A stretch of DNA of 41,086 nt from an uncultured Hyphomicrobiaceae bacterium (GCA_947258705.1 CAMYJA010000015.1:1-41086); one strand, 5' to 3'; positions 1 through 7,316 are shown, counted from the stretch's first letter. The notes: generated from the sequence alone by a model not told the origin. Translations and numbers: made by a program.

Positions 1-240
1 GAGATTGCCATATACACCGGCCATGCCTTCCTTGCGGCCGAGGTCCTCATTGAGCGCCAAGGCTTTCCAGTGCATGTCCTCGGCTTTGTCAAGATCGCCG
101 CGCGTCCGGTAGATGAGGCCGAGATTGCCATAGTCGCTGGCCATGCCTTCCTTGCGGCCGAGTTCCTCCTCGATCGCCAAGGATTTCCGGTGCATGTCTT
201 CGGCTTTGTCAAGATCGCCGCGCATCCTGTAGATGAGGCC
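1..240. repeat. Tandem 120-bp repeats encoding TPR units
   Basis: Bases 1-120 and 121-240 are two nearly identical 120-bp units (about 13 differences counted by eye). Each encodes one 40-residue TPR on the minus strand. The following unit (from 241) is already diverged. The array continues off the left edge, so its copy number is unknown. Confidence 0.8.
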
Positions 241-945
241 GAGATTGCCGCTGGCCACCGCGATGAGTCCCTTGTCGGATGTGCGATTGCCCAGTGACAG
301 GACTTTCTCATAGGCTTCCTTCGCGTCGTCGAGCTCGCCTATACGCATGAGCAAAACTCCGAGCCAGTTCCAGCCGTCGGGATCGTCCGGATCGAGGTCG
401 GTCGCTTTCCGGTAGGAGCTGAGGGCCTTTTCGGTGTCATGGAGATAGGCCAAGGCGCCGATATGGCGGTGGGCCGCCGCCGCTTCGCGCCGGGCCGACG
501 CGCCGAGTTCCTCCTTCCGGGTGGCGATCTCGGCGAAAATGCGCTCGGCTTCTTCCGTGTCACCGATGGCAAGTTTTTCGAGAGCGTGATCGATCGTGCC
601 TGAGGGAGCTTCATCCCGCTCCGCCTGCAACGCCGCCACCGCCGCGGTCAGTGCTCTTATTTCCTCTTCCCGCGCTTCGAGCTCGCCGTCTCTCTCCTCC
701 ATGGCCTTCAGGGTGGCGCGGGCGATTTCCTCTGCCGTTAGAGCGGGTTGAGGCACGTGAGATGGTTCGGAAACAGGTAGCTGTTTTTTGATGAGTTTTC
801 TGAGTATTGCGCCAATAACGCCAATAATGGTGAATAAGGCTGCCCAGAAACCCACCTGCCGGGCAAGCTTTTCGTCAGGTTCCCAGTTTGTAACGGCGGC
901 CACGATGTTCCAAAAGCCGTCCAATATCTGATCGAGGATTTCCAA
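1..945 (-). CDS. Membrane-anchored TPR-repeat protein, partial (C-terminus beyond left edge)
   Basis: The frame stays open from a stop at 1045-1047 down to base 1. The translated protein has an N-terminal hydrophobic helix (plus-strand bases about 785-850, residues like FWAALFTIIGVIGAIL followed by RKLIKK). A charged, probably coiled-coil stretch follows (about 615-720, rich in E, R and A). Then come tetratricopeptide repeats of 40 residues with the kinesin-light-chain-like pattern YGNLGLIYRTRGDLDKAEDM. The anchor plus TPR arrangement suggests a scaffold for protein contacts on the cytoplasmic side; the partner is unknown. The start is uncertain: no ATG lies before the membrane helix, so TTG at 943-945, GTG at 901-903 or GTG at 1039-1041 are the options. 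Identification as TPR is firm; function is not. Confidence 0.75.
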   Translation of the reverse strand, partial: MEILDQILDGFWNIVAAVTNWEPDEKLARQVGFWAALFTIIGVIGAILRKLIKKQLPVSEPSHVPQPALTAEEIARATLKAMEERDGELEAREEEIRALTAAVAALQAERDEAPSGTIDHALEKLAIGDTEEAERIFAEIATRKEELGASARREAAAAHRHIGALAYLHDTEKALSSYRKATDLDPDDPDGWNWLGVLLMRIGELDDAKEAYEKVLSLGNRTSDKGLIAVASGNLGLIYRMRGDLDKAEDMHRKSLAIEEELGRKEGMASDYGNLGLIYRTRGDLDKAEDMHWKALALNEDLGRKEGMAGVYGNL

Positions 946-1054
946 GCGCCCCTGCCCGTCAATATTTTTTGCATCTAGATGCCGGGCATGACGATAAAGG
1001 TCGGGCGAAGTATTCGCAAGGTTTGAGCTTGCCGTGCACACCCCTCATCCCGTC

Positions 1055-1074
1055 ATTCCTGCGAAGGCAGGAAT
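1055..1074. repeat. Solo 20-bp palindrome, dRS3-like (ATTCCT-N8-AGGAAT)
   Basis: The palindrome ATTCCTGCGAAGGCAGGAAT is followed by CCAGCC. It shares its GCGAAGGC centre and its CCA right flank with the palindrome at 32931-32950. The inner C/G pair of that copy is replaced here by T/A on both arms, so the dyad is preserved. It lies in the spacer between the TPR gene and the small lipoprotein gene. Confidence 0.75.
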
Positions 1075-1214
1075 CCAGCCAACCCGCGGCCGGAAGACCG
1101 GTATCGGATAATCCTCGAAATTGCCTGTGCGGCAAAGTGACGATGACGGTTCGTGTGAGGTGACGTTGTGGAGAATAATACGCCTCAGAGATTGCCGCCA
1201 TTAATGGCCGCCAG

Positions 1215-1397
1215 CTAATAGCTGCCGCGCGCTGGCTCGGCCGGCGGCGGGGCGTTTTCCGTCTTGCTTGTATCGGCTGATTTATCAGCACTCGAGCCGT
1301 CCGGCGATGCGCAGGACGCGAGAAAGAGGACGGCGCCCGTCATAAGGACCGGATATGATACGCGTTTGATCAGAATCTTCAAATTCATCGCTTTCAT
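1215..1397 (-). CDS. Small lipoprotein, 60 aa, unknown function
   Basis: The N-terminus is basic (MKAMNLKILIKR), followed by a hydrophobic stretch ending in a lipobox LASC at residues about 25-28. Export and lipidation at that cysteine are therefore expected. The mature part is short, low-complexity and rich in S, D, K, A and P, with no recognisable fold. The first ATG (1395-1397) is preceded by AAGGGG about 6 bases upstream, a good ribosome binding site, which supports translation. It is divergent from mazG, with about 165 bp between them. The family is not recognised; it could be a small entericidin-like or spacer lipoprotein, but nothing shows that. Confidence 0.65.
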   Translation of the reverse strand: MKAMNLKILIKRVSYPVLMTGAVLFLASCASPDGSSADKSADTSKTENAPPPAEPARGSY

Positions 1398-1563
1398 CGG
1401 TGCCCCTTGTTGTACATTTGTCTTTTTCGTGCCGCACCTTATGACGGCAAATCATGGCGATGGCAATGCGATCGCAACTTTCTCCAATCAAGAAAATGTG
1501 AGCGGGCTTGGAATGTGCCCCCTGCCCCATGCTAAAGGAACCGGCAGGGAGAATATTCATGGG

Positions 1564-2481
1564 ATGGTGCGGATGAGTACGGACGACAAAAACGAACAAC
1601 AGGATATCAATGCCGGGAACATGGCCCGGCTGATCGAGATCATGGCAGCTTTGCGCACGCCGGGGACCGGATGTCCCTGGGATCTCGAGCAGGATTTCAA
1701 TTCCATCGCGCCCTATACCATCGAAGAGGCCTATGAGGTGGCGGACGCCATCGCGCGCGGCGACTTGGCGGACCTCAGGGACGAGCTCGGCGATCTTCTC
1801 TTTCAGGTGGTCTATCACGCCCGCATGGCGCAGGAGGCACAGCATTTCGATTTCGCGGATGTGGTGAGTTGCATATGCGATAAAATGGTGCGGCGGCATC
1901 CGCATGTGTTCGGCGATCACGGCGCGGCCACGGCAAGCGACGTGAATGTGCTCTGGGACGAGATCAAGGCGGCGGAAAAGGCTGATAAACCCGCTGGCGA
2001 ATCTGCAGATAAAACCACGCACAAGTGCGCTTCCCTGCTCGACGACGTGCCCCTGGGGCTCCCTGCCCTGACACGCGCGGTCAAGCTGCAAAAGCGCGCC
2101 GCAAAAATCGGTTTCGACTGGCCGGCGCTGGGGCCCGTGTTTGACAAGCTCGAAGAGGAAATGGGCGAGCTTTCGGAAGCTGTCTCCGTCGGGTCGCAGG
2201 ATCAGATCGAGGACGAATTCGGCGATGTGCTGTTCGCCCTGGGCAATCTGGCACGGCATCTTGATCTCGACCCGGAAGCGGCGCTGAGACGGGCCAATGG
2301 CAAGTTCACCACGCGGTTCCAGCATATGGAACGCACTAGTGCGGGCACTCGTGCGGACGCTGGTGCGGACGCTGGTGCCGGGGCCGATGAAGCTTCACCG
2401 CTGGCGGGTTTATCGCCCGAGGAACTGGACCGGCTGTGGCGGGCGGCGAAGAAGAACACGCCCGCCGACCCAGCGCAATAA
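1564..2481 (+). CDS. mazG: Nucleoside triphosphate pyrophosphohydrolase MazG
   Basis: MazG hydrolyses (d)NTPs to the monophosphate and PPi, which cleans the nucleotide pool. The protein has about 305 residues and two MazG all-alpha domains. The N-terminal one contains GCPWDLEQDFNSIAPYTIEEAYE and the metal-binding ExxE...D pattern in DLRDELGDLLFQVVYHARMA. The C-terminal one contains KLEEEMGELSEA followed by EDEFGDVLFALGNLARHL. The tail before the final helix carries an A-D-A-G tandem repeat. An in-frame upstream extension to 1264 is not credible, because it runs antisense through the lipoprotein gene. ATG 1564 follows AGGGAG by 12 bases; ATG 1573 is the alternative. In many alphaproteobacteria mazG follows hflX; here the two are about 11 kb apart. 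Confidence 0.92.
   Translation: MVRMSTDDKNEQQDINAGNMARLIEIMAALRTPGTGCPWDLEQDFNSIAPYTIEEAYEVADAIARGDLADLRDELGDLLFQVVYHARMAQEAQHFDFADVVSCICDKMVRRHPHVFGDHGAATASDVNVLWDEIKAAEKADKPAGESADKTTHKCASLLDDVPLGLPALTRAVKLQKRAAKIGFDWPALGPVFDKLEEEMGELSEAVSVGSQDQIEDEFGDVLFALGNLARHLDLDPEAALRRANGKFTTRFQHMERTSAGTRADAGADAGAGADEASPLAGLSPEELDRLWRAAKKNTPADPAQ
2341..2388. repeat. 12-bp tandem repeat inside mazG (ADAG codons)
   Basis: Two exact copies of GCGGACGCTGGT (2353-2364, 2365-2376) are flanked by two degenerate copies. They encode an Ala-Asp-Ala-Gly linker between the second MazG domain and the C-terminal helix. Confidence 0.8.
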
Positions 2482-2488
2482 ACCGGGC

Positions 2489-3262
2489 CTAATGGGTCTT
2501 GCGGTTTTTCAGAGGCTTGCCGTCGGTACCTAATTCCTCGCCGCGCATGGCCCGGCGGTGATTGATGCGGGCGATGTGGAAGCGCTGGAAGCTGGGCTGT
2601 TTTTCATAAACCTTGTGTTTGACCCAGGTGAAAATGTCATAGACCGTATGCATGCCGACCTGGTTGAGGCGCACGACCTCAAGTGCGCGGCCCGATTTGC
2701 CCTTAAGCCCCGAGAGGTCGTCCTTGATGAAGACAAGCGTCGGCGTGAACAGCACGTTGTAGCGCGCCGCCAGCTTTTTCTCGCTCATGACCTTGCCGTC
2801 GAAATCGGTGACATCACGGTCGCCCCACATATTGATCTGGACGACGTCGAAATGCTTGCGCACATAGTCGTTGACATATTTAGCCGACAGGGACTCGGTT
2901 TGCAGCTTTTTGCAATAGGAGCAGCCGCGCTGCTCGAATATCAAAACGATCCGTTTGCCGTTCGCCCTGGCCTCACTGTAGTCGTCGCGCAGATTGAGGA
3001 AGGAACCCACGAACCAGTCGTGGCGATAAAGCCCGTCCTCGCCCTTTTTCGGCATGATCCGGGGTTCGACGGGGCCCATGGCGGGCGGCAGTCCCTTGAA
3101 GTCAAAAACGGGTGGATTTGCCTTGTCCTGGGCTGTCGTGGGCGCGCCTGTGACGGCCAAAAACATCAGAGCCGCCATGCATGTGCCGACAATGAGCGCG
3201 GCCTTGCCGGACTTGTTGGACTTGTTGGACAAGTCATCACATTTGAGCATTTTGACTTTCAT
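2489..3262 (-). CDS. Exported thioredoxin-fold protein (SoxW-like)
   Basis: The protein has about 257 residues. An N-terminal signal/anchor segment (around AALIVGTCMAALMFLAVTGAPTTA) is followed by a proline-rich linker and a thioredoxin domain. The redox motif is GCSYCK (Cys114 and Cys117) and the cis-proline region is VLFTPTLVF. This points to a periplasmic disulfide reductase or carrier of the SoxW/thioredoxin-like family; the substrate is unknown. The first ATG (3266-3268) abuts GGAG directly, so the ATG at 3260-3262 (MKVKMLK), 6 bases after GGAG, is the better start. It converges with mazG (stop codons 7 bases apart). The tail after the fold is basic and conserved-looking (FQRFHIARINHRRAMRGEE). 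No sox genes lie nearby, so a sulfur-oxidation role is not implied. Confidence 0.75.
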   Translation of the reverse strand: MKVKMLKCDDLSNKSNKSGKAALIVGTCMAALMFLAVTGAPTTAQDKANPPVFDFKGLPPAMGPVEPRIMPKKGEDGLYRHDWFVGSFLNLRDDYSEARANGKRIVLIFEQRGCSYCKKLQTESLSAKYVNDYVRKHFDVVQINMWGDRDVTDFDGKVMSEKKLAARYNVLFTPTLVFIKDDLSGLKGKSGRALEVVRLNQVGMHTVYDIFTWVKHKVYEKQPSFQRFHIARINHRRAMRGEELGTDGKPLKNRKTH

Positions 3263-3404
3263 GATCATCTCCGGGATTGGAATGCAAATATGCGCATATA
3301 AACTTATGTAGGGAAATTCTAGCGGAACTCCCGGTGCGCGACAAGCAGGGATAATCTATGGCCGAAGAGACGCTTACTGCTCAATGACAAATGCGATTTT
3401 CCAT

Positions 3405-3442
3405 ACAAAAAAGCGCGCCCCCATGAAGAGACGCGCCTTCTT
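3405..3442 (-). terminator. Rho-independent terminator after the barrel-protein gene
   Basis: Read on the minus strand, AAGGCGCG pairs with CGCGCTTT across a 13-14 base loop, and a T run follows (plus-strand A run at 3407-3412). It lies about 25 bases after the stop codon of the outer-membrane protein gene. Confidence 0.7.
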
Positions 3443-3463
3443 GAGACTGGATTGTCAGGATGT

Positions 3464-4417
3464 TCAGGGTAGCACATTACCTAATGGCACGGTCCCGCGC
3501 AGGAACGGTCCGTGGGTGACGAATTCGTCCGTGCTGTCGCCGAACCTGTAGGGCGCGTAGTAAGCAGCCACGCGCGCATCCATATCAAGGGCGCCGTAAA
3601 GGGCATCGAAGCGATAGCCCAGCGTTACCGAACCCGGTCCGACCTGGAAGGCCAATCCGGCTTCAAGATTGATGGTCCCGGCGACACGATGATCGCCATC
3701 CTTGAACGGATAATAGGTGACGCCGGCATAGGTAAAGTTCGTCTTATATTCGGCCTCGCCGTAGAGTACGCCGAATTTTGCACCGCCAACCGCCGTTATG
3801 CCGGAGCCAACAGGCATGCCGCCACGGACGCCGACAAATGGGCCGTAGCCGGTAAATTTGCTTTCGACATTGTGCGTGCCGGCAAGGAGGGTGCTTGACG
3901 TCGTCACGTCGCGTTCCACGCCAACATATTGCAGACCGCCGAATACCTGCATGCGACCGGAACCAAGACCGAATTCCATGCCCGCTTCAAATTCCAGGGC
4001 ATGATATTCCGCATCGACTTCCGTATTCATGTTGGGCGCCGTAAAAAAGCCGATGATTGGATTATAGACATAAATGCCATTCGGACTGGCTTTGTTGTCG
4101 TCGAGATCGGTGTAGGTGAAGCGCATGGCGGCGTGCATGCCGTTGGCCCATTTGTTGCCGACGGTGATTTCGCCGCTCCAGCCATCGCCGTCGTCAGTGC
4201 TTACGCTGGGATAAGGTGCAACGGGGCCAAGGCCGATATCAAAATCCGACAGGCTAAAGGCATAGGTTCCACCGAGTTCAAGATAGACACCGGGCGGTGT
4301 CTCGATAGTCTGCGCTACTGCACCCTCAGGCACGGCAATGGCCAGTGCACAGATGGCCGTGCTGGTCAAAAGGGCCCTTCTGAGGCTTTTGATTGCTGAG
4401 TTTTGCGTGTTTGGCAT
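3464..4417 (-). CDS. Outer-membrane beta-barrel protein, Lpg1974/Legionella MOMP-like
   Basis: The protein has 317 residues. A signal peptide ends near AVPEGAVAQ|TIE. The rest is an array of amphipathic strands rich in G, Y, F and T (YLELGGTYAFSLSDFDIG, GWSGEITVGNKWANGMHAAMRFTYTDLDD, LEFEAGMEFGLGSGRMQVFGG, SVTLGYRFDALYGALD). This pattern, especially the YRFDALYG segment near the end, fits the Lpg1974-type pore-forming outer-membrane family. A role as a porin in the outer membrane is inferred. The last residues are GNVLP with no terminal aromatic residue, unlike the usual barrel C-terminus. The upstream region (4427-4580) carries tandem repeats and a CtrA-like site, and a strong terminator follows, so it is a single-gene unit. 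Confidence 0.75.
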   Translation of the reverse strand: MPNTQNSAIKSLRRALLTSTAICALAIAVPEGAVAQTIETPPGVYLELGGTYAFSLSDFDIGLGPVAPYPSVSTDDGDGWSGEITVGNKWANGMHAAMRFTYTDLDDNKASPNGIYVYNPIIGFFTAPNMNTEVDAEYHALEFEAGMEFGLGSGRMQVFGGLQYVGVERDVTTSSTLLAGTHNVESKFTGYGPFVGVRGGMPVGSGITAVGGAKFGVLYGEAEYKTNFTYAGVTYYPFKDGDHRVAGTINLEAGLAFQVGPGSVTLGYRFDALYGALDMDARVAAYYAPYRFGDSTDEFVTHGPFLRGTVPLGNVLP

Positions 4418-4454
4418 GATCCGATCCCCGCTTGATAAAATCTCGTTCGCGTAT

Positions 4455-4507
4455 CTGTAATTCAGGTCTCTAATTCAGGTCTGTAATTCACGCCCTGTAA
4501 TTCAGGC
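4455..4507. repeat. Four direct copies of a 13-bp unit CTGTAATTCAGGT
   Basis: Copies start at 4455, 4468, 4481 and 4495 (period 13, 13, 14). Each keeps TAATTCA. They lie 40-90 bases upstream of the barrel-protein start codon. They may be binding sites for a regulator or simple slippage products. Confidence 0.75.
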
Positions 4508-4548
4508 GAAACGCGCAAATACAGGTTCCGCTGATTAATTTTTGGGCC

Positions 4549-4580
4549 GATTCGCGGGATTAACAAATGATTAAAGAATC
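4549..4580. promoter_or_regulatory. Candidate CtrA box with flanking CcrM (GANTC) sites
   Basis: TTAACAAATGATTAA at 4560-4574 matches the alphaproteobacterial CtrA consensus TTAA-N7-TTAA exactly. GATTC at 4549-4553 and GAATC at 4576-4580 match the CcrM methylation site GANTC. A further TTAA lies at 4535-4538. The site is about 145 bases upstream of the barrel-protein start. The match is seen; function is inferred. Confidence 0.45.
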
Positions 4581-4825
4581 TGTTTATGCAGAAAAGGACG
4601 GTATTGTTGCCGAATTGCATCCATGGCACTGAAACAGTGTTTCATTATCCACCGTTAATCCACCGATCCCGGGCCAGACAGCATGGAATTCATCAAATTC
4701 TTGATGCCGGCGGCTATTCGGGGCACATGCTGTCCAGGTTGAGACAATGGGCTTCAACCCGGTCTTTCAACTTGTATGTGCAGTGCGCCCGGTTCGGGCT
4801 TCGCGGTTTTGAGGAATTTCGGAAC

Positions 4826-5674
4826 ATGTCGGCAATCATATGGATCGCATCCTTTCCGCGCTCCGGAAACACCTGGACGCGGATCTTCATCCATAATCTC
4901 TTCAATCAGATCGAGGGGAAGCAGGATGACGAACACGACATCAATGCCATGGGCAAGCGGACGACCTGGGAAATGTCCGGTCACTGGTATGAGGACCATC
5001 TCGAGAAGCCGATCGACAAATGTTCGCGCGAGGAGATTGCGCAAGTCCGTCTGAAAGCCCAGGAAACAATGGCAGCGGCCACAGAGGGGCTGTTGTTCGC
5101 CAAAACCCACAATGCGCTCGTCATGTGCCGCGGCGCGCCGGCGATCAATACCAAGGTGACGGCCGGGGCGATTTACATTATCCGCAATCCGCTCGATGTG
5201 GTGATTTCATATGCCGGCCATTACGGCATCAGCATCGACAGGGCGATCGAGCACATGAATTCGGTCAATCTGGAAACGCCGATGACCGAGCACGGCGTCT
5301 ATGAAGTTTATGGCTCATGGTCGCAGAATGTTGCGACGTGGACCGCCAAGCCGCATCAGGCCCTGCATATCATGCGTTATGAGGACATGCTTGAAAATCC
5401 CGGGAAGATCTTCAAGGGGCTGGCGCGGCACCTCCTGATCGAGCCCACCGAGGAACAGCTCGACCGGGCGGTGGAGCTTTCGAGTTTCAAGAAATCGCAA
5501 AAGCAGGAACTCGAAGAGGGATTCCGCGAACGGCCCGAGCAGTCGAAAAGCTTCTTCCGGGTGGGAAAGGCCGAGCAATGGCGCACGGAACTGACGGAGG
5601 CGCAGATCCGGTCCATCGTGGATGCCCACCGGGAGCAGATGGCGCGGTTCGATTATGTGCCGGAGGGCTACTGA
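4826..5674 (+). CDS. PAPS-dependent sulfotransferase domain protein
   Basis: The protein has 282 residues. The N-terminus IIWIASFPRSGNTWTRIF is the 5'-phosphosulfate-binding loop of the sulfotransferase superfamily. IYIIRNPLDVVISYAGHYG is the 3'-phosphate-binding motif with the RNPxDxxxS pattern. The C-terminal region with KSFFRVGKAEQW is the usual GxxGxW-like dimer/PAPS segment in altered form. It would transfer sulfate from PAPS to a hydroxyl or amine group; the acceptor (glycan, lipid or small molecule) cannot be told. ATG 4826 follows GAGGAA by 9 bases and starts directly before the first core strand. It stands alone, with no PAPS synthesis or glycan genes beside it. Confidence 0.85.
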   Translation: MSAIIWIASFPRSGNTWTRIFIHNLFNQIEGKQDDEHDINAMGKRTTWEMSGHWYEDHLEKPIDKCSREEIAQVRLKAQETMAAATEGLLFAKTHNALVMCRGAPAINTKVTAGAIYIIRNPLDVVISYAGHYGISIDRAIEHMNSVNLETPMTEHGVYEVYGSWSQNVATWTAKPHQALHIMRYEDMLENPGKIFKGLARHLLIEPTEEQLDRAVELSSFKKSQKQELEEGFRERPEQSKSFFRVGKAEQWRTELTEAQIRSIVDAHREQMARFDYVPEGY

Positions 5675-5831
5675 GGCTTTTCATCTTTTCGGATTTGCAG
5701 ACACATTCGCTGCCGCTGGCCGAAACGGCGCGACGCGACGCGACGATCATTTGATAGCGACCCTTGCATATTGCTGATAGAATGAAAGGGCTGGATGAAA
5801 AGGGGGCTCTTTTGTGTTGAAGGAGACCATG

Positions 5832-5984
5832 ATGAAAGCAATATTTCCTGCGCTCGTCCTGGCGCTGCTGATCGGGCTTTCCGGCCCGTCATTGGCGGAA
5901 GAAGACAATTACCAGGGCAATTACCCGCAATTTCCGGATTGGGCGGATCGCATTTTCACCGAGGCCGACAACGCAGGTGATTAG
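5832..5984 (+). CDS. Small exported protein, 50 aa, unknown
   Basis: This is a short gene with strong signals. AAGGAG at 5820-5825 precedes two adjacent ATGs (5829 and 5832); the second has the better spacing. The product has a classical signal peptide (MKAIFPALVLALLIGLSGPS, cleavage expected after LA before EEDN). The acidic, aromatic mature peptide of about 28 residues contains NYQGNYPQFPDWADRIFTEAD. It ends at TAG 5982-5984. No family is recognised. It lies between the sulfotransferase and phoR genes. The signal peptide plus strong ribosome binding site argue for a real gene, perhaps a small periplasmic factor. Confidence 0.6.
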   Translation: MKAIFPALVLALLIGLSGPSLAEEDNYQGNYPQFPDWADRIFTEADNAGD

Positions 5985-6173
5985 GTCCGGGGTTTTCCCT
6001 TCCCTTCTTTTCCTTTTCCCCCACATCCCCTTTTCTGACCGGCGGGAGAGGGAGACGGGAAACACTGGCGCGAGCGGCATGGGCCGCAGAACCTGTCTTT
6101 TGCCCGAACAATCCGGCAAACCGAACAGCCCGGATCCTGTCAGCCGGCGTGGCGTTAACGGCTCAACTGCGCT

Positions 6174-7262
6174 ATGAAGTGCGCGGTCATTGGAAACCGG
6201 GAACATGGTCAGGTGCCCACAAGCGAAATAGCAGCGATACTTAACGGGATAGATGCGGCGGTCTTCGTGATTGACGGAGACCGGCATATTCTGTTCGAGA
6301 ACAAGGCCGCAGAGGAGCTTTTCGGCGGCGGGCTCGAGGGCGAAAACTTTGTGCGCGCATTGCGTCATCCCGACTGCCTTATGGCGATCGACAGCGTGCT
6401 GGGGGGCAAGCGGAAAGTACAGATACCGGTTGTTCTGACCTCTCCGGTAAAGACGACCTACCGCTTAACCGTCACCTCGGTGCCCGAAGAGGACACGGGG
6501 GGCGCGGCCGCCGTCGTCAGTTTCGACGACATTTCGCATATCAGCGAGGCCGAGCAGATGCGAAGCGACTTCATCGCCAATGTCAGCCATGAACTGCGCT
6601 CGCCGCTGACGGCCTTGAGCGGCTTTATCGAAACACTGCGGAGTTCGGCAAAAGACGACGTGGCCGCGAGAAACCGGTTTCTCGACACCATGAAACGGGA
6701 AGCGCATCGCATGAACCGGTTGATCGACGATTTGCTCTCATTATCCAAGGTCGAGGTGAACGAACATGTGCGGCCGACGGACAAGGTCGATTTGCCGGCC
6801 GTTATCAAGAAGGTGACAAGCGGCCTCTCGCCGATGGTGGAACGTGAGAAGAAAACGATCCGGCTGGAGACGCCCGAACAACGCCTCGACCCTGTCGCCG
6901 GTGATGAAGATCAACTTACCCAGGTGTTTCAGAACCTCATCGAGAATGCACTGAAATACGGAAATCCGGATACGGAAGTTGTGATCGGGATTGCCGAGGT
7001 CGAAAGCCGCGACAAATTGTCCGACCGCATGCTCGCGGTTGATATTGCCGATCGCGGCCCCGGCATTCCAGCGAAGCATATACCGCGTTTGACCGAGCGT
7101 TTTTACAGGGTGGACGACAGCCGCTCACGCGACAAGGGCGGGACGGGGCTTGGCCTGGCCATCGTCAAACATATCGTAAATCGCCATCGCGGGCGTCTGC
7201 AGATAAAGAGCGAACAGGGCGTTGGGAGCACTTTCACGGTGTTGCTTCCGATCGAGGGCTGA
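6174..7262 (+). CDS. phoR: Phosphate regulon sensor histidine kinase PhoR
   Basis: The protein has 362 residues. A PAS domain (about 17-125, AILNGIDAAVFVIDGDRHILFENKAAEELF) is followed by a HisKA domain with the phosphoacceptor His139 in NVSHELRSPL. The HATPase domain has N-box NLIENALKYG, G1 DRGPGIP and G2 GGTGLGLAIVKHI. It would phosphorylate PhoB when phosphate is scarce. The family usually has N-terminal membrane helices; none is present here, and an in-frame stop at 6156-6158 excludes a longer form in this frame. ATG 6174 lacks a clear ribosome binding site; GTG 6213 is an alternative. The gene order phoR-pstSCAB-phoU-phoB makes the PhoR assignment strong. Confidence 0.88.
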   Translation: MKCAVIGNREHGQVPTSEIAAILNGIDAAVFVIDGDRHILFENKAAEELFGGGLEGENFVRALRHPDCLMAIDSVLGGKRKVQIPVVLTSPVKTTYRLTVTSVPEEDTGGAAAVVSFDDISHISEAEQMRSDFIANVSHELRSPLTALSGFIETLRSSAKDDVAARNRFLDTMKREAHRMNRLIDDLLSLSKVEVNEHVRPTDKVDLPAVIKKVTSGLSPMVEREKKTIRLETPEQRLDPVAGDEDQLTQVFQNLIENALKYGNPDTEVVIGIAEVESRDKLSDRMLAVDIADRGPGIPAKHIPRLTERFYRVDDSRSRDKGGTGLGLAIVKHIVNRHRGRLQIKSEQGVGSTFTVLLPIEG

Positions 7263-7298
7263 ACCCCCCCTTTTTTAATTATCCACACAATCTGAAAA

Positions 7299-7316
7299 CT
7301 GTCACAAAACTGAAAT
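7299..7316 (+). promoter_or_regulatory. Pho box upstream of pstS
   Basis: CTGTCAC-AAAA-CTGAAAT matches the PhoB-binding consensus of two 7-bp direct repeats (CTGTCAT) separated by 4 bases. It lies 130 bases before the pstS ATG and just after the phoR stop codon. PhoB-dependent induction of pstSCAB-phoU-phoB under phosphate limitation is expected. A weak -10-like TGCTAG follows at 7324-7329. Confidence 0.75.

Larger units (their letters stand above)
4427..4825. other. Divergent spacer between barrel-protein and sulfotransferase genes
   Basis: These 400 bases hold no credible gene. An in-frame upstream extension of the sulfotransferase reading frame to 4586 has no ribosome binding site and no family resemblance. 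What can be seen is a four-copy 13-bp repeat (4455-4507) and a TTAA-N7-TTAA site flanked by GANTC sites (4549-4580). The remaining 240 bases before the sulfotransferase are featureless. Confidence 0.6.

Noticed and set aside
959-1291. A 110-codon minus-strand frame overlapping the small lipoprotein and the solo palindrome
   Set aside because: It reads through the palindrome (giving the familiar DSCLRRNDG type of peptide) and overlaps better-supported genes.
1264-1563. Upstream extension of the mazG reading frame by 100 codons
   Set aside because: It runs antisense through the lipoprotein gene and the divergent promoter region, with no similarity to MazG.
4455-4507. A possible CRISPR array (four repeats)
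   Set aside because: The units are 13 bp and directly abutting, with no spacers; this is a simple tandem repeat.
5977-6177. A 66-codon plus-strand frame just before phoR that might encode a lost PhoR N-terminus
   Set aside because: It has one weak hydrophobic stretch (FPSLLFLFPHIPF), then a charged non-family sequence; no convincing link to PhoR was seen.
7262-7300. A terminator after phoR at the C and T runs
   Set aside because: The C7-T6 stretch has no preceding stem that pairs convincingly.
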